Positions 6,799-8,181 of a stretch of DNA of 8,181 nucleotides are shown here, in pieces. Each line of letters starts with the position of its first letter. The stretch's first letter is position 1. A program made the translations under genes and the position numbers. The notes below the pieces were generated by a model that saw only the letters and a list, made by a program, of their open reading frames with translations, ran no database searches and was not told the DNA's origin. Location: the NCBI GenBank assembly GCA_902803255.1, contig CADCPG010000274.1, positions 1 to 8,181 on the forward strand, read 5' to 3'. This DNA is from an uncultured Ruminococcus sp. (GTDB lineage Bacteria > Bacillota > Clostridia > Oscillospirales > CAG-272).

Positions 6799-6902
6799 AA
6801 GAAAGATTGAAAGATCGCGGCTTTCTTTCTATTCGGTTGTTTTTGGCAGTTAAAGTGCCGATAATCCCGCAAGCTGAGAGAGCGCACTGCCTTATCGTCT
6901 GC

Positions 6903-6944
6903 AAAGGCCGGTCCTCATCATCTTCATGAGGACCGGCCTTTTTT
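6903..6944. terminator. Strong intrinsic terminator hairpin
   Basis: Perfect 16-base arms (6903-6918 and 6926-6941, including the A/T ends) enclose a seven-base loop, CATCTTC, with the plus strand ending in six Ts (6939-6944). It begins about 14 bases after the stop of the minus-strand SGNH hydrolase gene, the right place to terminate that unit. However, the minus-strand T-run is only three Ts, so by tract quality it is a better plus-strand terminator. Probably bidirectional. Confidence 0.8.
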
Positions 6945-6957
6945 CGTGATCACCGTG

Positions 6958-7947
6958 TTATCTGTTCAGCACCTTTTCCATCGCGGCGACCAGGCCTCTG
7001 ACATATTCGCCGTAGCCGAGGTCGTTCGGATGGAGTCTGAGGTCGGAGAAGAATCCCGGGTAGTGCGGCAGGAAGCCGTAGCCGTCGATCACGTGGTGCC
7101 CGCAGGCGGCCGCCTTGTCGGCTATGTACCCGACGGCCTCGTCGAAGCTGCCGAACTTGGTGATGCGGTCGCGGTCGGCGCGCCAGAGCGGAGTGATGAC
7201 GAACCGTTCGCTGTCGGGATAGTACTCCGCGAGCTTCTCGAGGAAGCCGTCGCAGCGGGTGAAGAAAGTGTCGCGGTCGAATCCCGACCAGTCGTTTGTG
7301 CCGTAGGCGACGGTTATGATGTCGGGCCTGAAGGCGCCGGCGAATTCTCTGCTGAGCAGTCCGGGGACGAACTTCTCTCCGCCGATCGCGAGATTGAGCA
7401 TATACGCGTCGAAGTGATCTGCGAGCCGGTTGGTGTAGCAGAGCATGGGGTACAGCGCGTCGTATCCCTGCGTGATCGAGTCGCCGAAGCAGATCATCCT
7501 GCGGGAGTATGACGCCGGACGGAAGGAGGCTCCGTCGGAAGCGGTGACGTTCGAGATCACGGCAGCCGTGAGGCAGGGGAACCAGACGGTCAGGCGGTGC
7601 TCGCCGGCGGGCAGGGGGATGTCGATCCTGCCCCTGTTGATCCACATCTGTTCCTCGCCGAGGTGATAGGTCAGCACGCCGTCGATCAGGATGTCGAAGA
7701 AATAGAAGGTGCGGCTCGAGGCCCTGGTGACTCTGTAATCGAATCCGAAGCTTTCGGCGTCGGTGAAAAAGTCGAGCCTGATGCCGGACGTCGCGGCGGT
7801 CTTTACGTAAAAGTCACGCGGGCTGGTCTCCAGATAGTATTTCTCCTGTGCGGCGGAAAATCTGTGGAAGATGATGTCCCCGTCTTTGCATTCGGCGGAA
7901 AAATAGCCGCTTGCAAGCGTGCGAAGCTGGTCAAAACCGATCTTCAT
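6958..7947 (-). CDS. SGNH/GDSL-family hydrolase (probable carbohydrate or acyl esterase)
   Basis: A 329-residue protein with two parts. The N-terminal part, about 1-145, is rich in predicted beta strands and resembles the jelly-roll domain found ahead of the catalytic domain in some acetyl esterases. The C-terminal SGNH hydrolase domain has every catalytic block: Block I FGDSITQG with nucleophile Ser157, Block II NLAIGGE with Gly189/190, Block III AYGTNDW with Asn218, and Block V DLRLHPND with Asp302 and His306. It should therefore be an active serine esterase, plausibly removing acetyl or other acyl groups from sugars; the substrate is unknown. No signal peptide is seen, so it is probably cytoplasmic. 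AAGGAG at 7957-7962 lies nine bases before the start. The upstream membrane protein gene ends 24 bases away, so the two probably share a transcript that ends at the hairpin just downstream. Confidence 0.9.
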   Translation of the reverse strand: MKIGFDQLRTLASGYFSAECKDGDIIFHRFSAAQEKYYLETSPRDFYVKTAATSGIRLDFFTDAESFGFDYRVTRASSRTFYFFDILIDGVLTYHLGEEQMWINRGRIDIPLPAGEHRLTVWFPCLTAAVISNVTASDGASFRPASYSRRMICFGDSITQGYDALYPMLCYTNRLADHFDAYMLNLAIGGEKFVPGLLSREFAGAFRPDIITVAYGTNDWSGFDRDTFFTRCDGFLEKLAEYYPDSERFVITPLWRADRDRITKFGSFDEAVGYIADKAAACGHHVIDGYGFLPHYPGFFSDLRLHPNDLGYGEYVRGLVAAMEKVLNR

Positions 7948-7971
7948 GGGTAAATACTCCTTGTATGTCTG

Positions 7972-8181
7972 TTAATGATGTCTGTCTTCCGGCGCCGCCT
8001 TCGCCGCGCGGCGCACCCGGATATCCCGGATAAAGACGGGGATGAAGGGCAGCCCGACGGTCACGAAGGCCAGCGCGATGATTATCGCCAGGTATATGAA
8101 CCAGTGCGCTTTTTCGGTCAGCGCGATGCCTACCGGCGTCTTGACGACGAAGAAGAAGTTGGTGATCCTCTCGACCGACGC
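7972..8181 (-). CDS. Membrane protein of unknown function, C-terminal end (partial)
   Basis: The minus-strand frame is open from the window edge to a TAA at 7972-7974, giving 69 residues of the C-terminus; the start lies outside. A strongly hydrophobic segment covers visible residues about 27-51 (WFIYLAIIIALAFVTVG onward), followed by a basic tail (RDIRVRRAAK) that by the positive-inside rule should be cytoplasmic. A weaker hydrophobic stretch lies near 9-21. The codons are strongly GC-rich, matching the neighbouring hydrolase, and only 24 bases separate it from that gene, so they are probably co-transcribed. I do not recognise the family from this tail. The shape would fit the last helix of a transporter or a membrane-bound transferase, but that is a guess. 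Confidence 0.7.
   Translation of the reverse strand, partial: ASVERITNFFFVVKTPVGIALTEKAHWFIYLAIIIALAFVTVGLPFIPVFIRDIRVRRAAKAAPEDRHH

Noticed and set aside
6841..6900. A TPP-, glycine- or cyclic-di-GMP-type riboswitch, prompted by CTGAGAGAG and paired segments
   Set aside because: The remaining conserved blocks of these classes are absent on either strand.
1..8181. CRISPR array, tRNA/rRNA gene, insertion sequence or phage genes
   Set aside because: No regularly spaced repeats, RNA gene signatures, transposase or integrase motifs were seen.

Overview
The window looks like a chromosomal piece of an uncultured, fairly GC-rich Clostridia-type Firmicute, probably a gut anaerobe. The reasons are strong AAGGAG or GGAGG ribosome binding sites, tightly packed operons, a bacterial VTC polyphosphate polymerase next to a DUF4956 membrane protein and a Cthe_2159-type beta-helix lipoprotein, and a sensor kinase of a type common in Clostridia. 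I infer this from gene content only; no rRNA or tRNA is present to place the organism.

Layout. (1) 1-1880, plus strand: the 3' end of an N-acetylglucosamine-6-phosphate deacetylase gene, overlapping by 4 bases a 454-aa cytoplasmic sialidase-like beta-propeller protein. (2) 1881-2028: a short convergent intergenic region with a GC-rich hairpin. (3) 2029-6712, minus strand: a compact five-gene operon, transcribed in the order Cthe_2159-like lipoprotein, stand-alone receiver protein, sensor kinase homologue, VTC-type triphosphate-tunnel polyphosphate polymerase, DUF4956 membrane protein. Gaps are 8-20 bases or overlaps. (4) 6713-6957: a leader region with an 18-base-arm inverted repeat and a very strong hairpin. 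(5) 6958-8181, minus strand: an SGNH/GDSL hydrolase and, upstream of it, the 3' end of a membrane protein gene.

The central operon is the notable part. A cytosolic polyphosphate polymerase, a multi-pass membrane protein and a surface-anchored beta-helix lipoprotein could together make, export and hold an anionic polymer; this is inference. The accompanying two-component pair is degenerate on both sides. The kinase homologue has Arg where the phospho-accepting His should be. The receiver keeps its Asp and Thr but lacks the acidic pair and the conserved Lys, and has no output domain. Both reading frames are intact and the genes overlap, so this may be a repurposed pseudo-two-component module rather than simple decay.

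The outer genes suggest amino-sugar or acylated-glycan use. The central operon is visibly less GC-rich than many stretches of the flanks and sits between two hairpins, so it may have a separate history.
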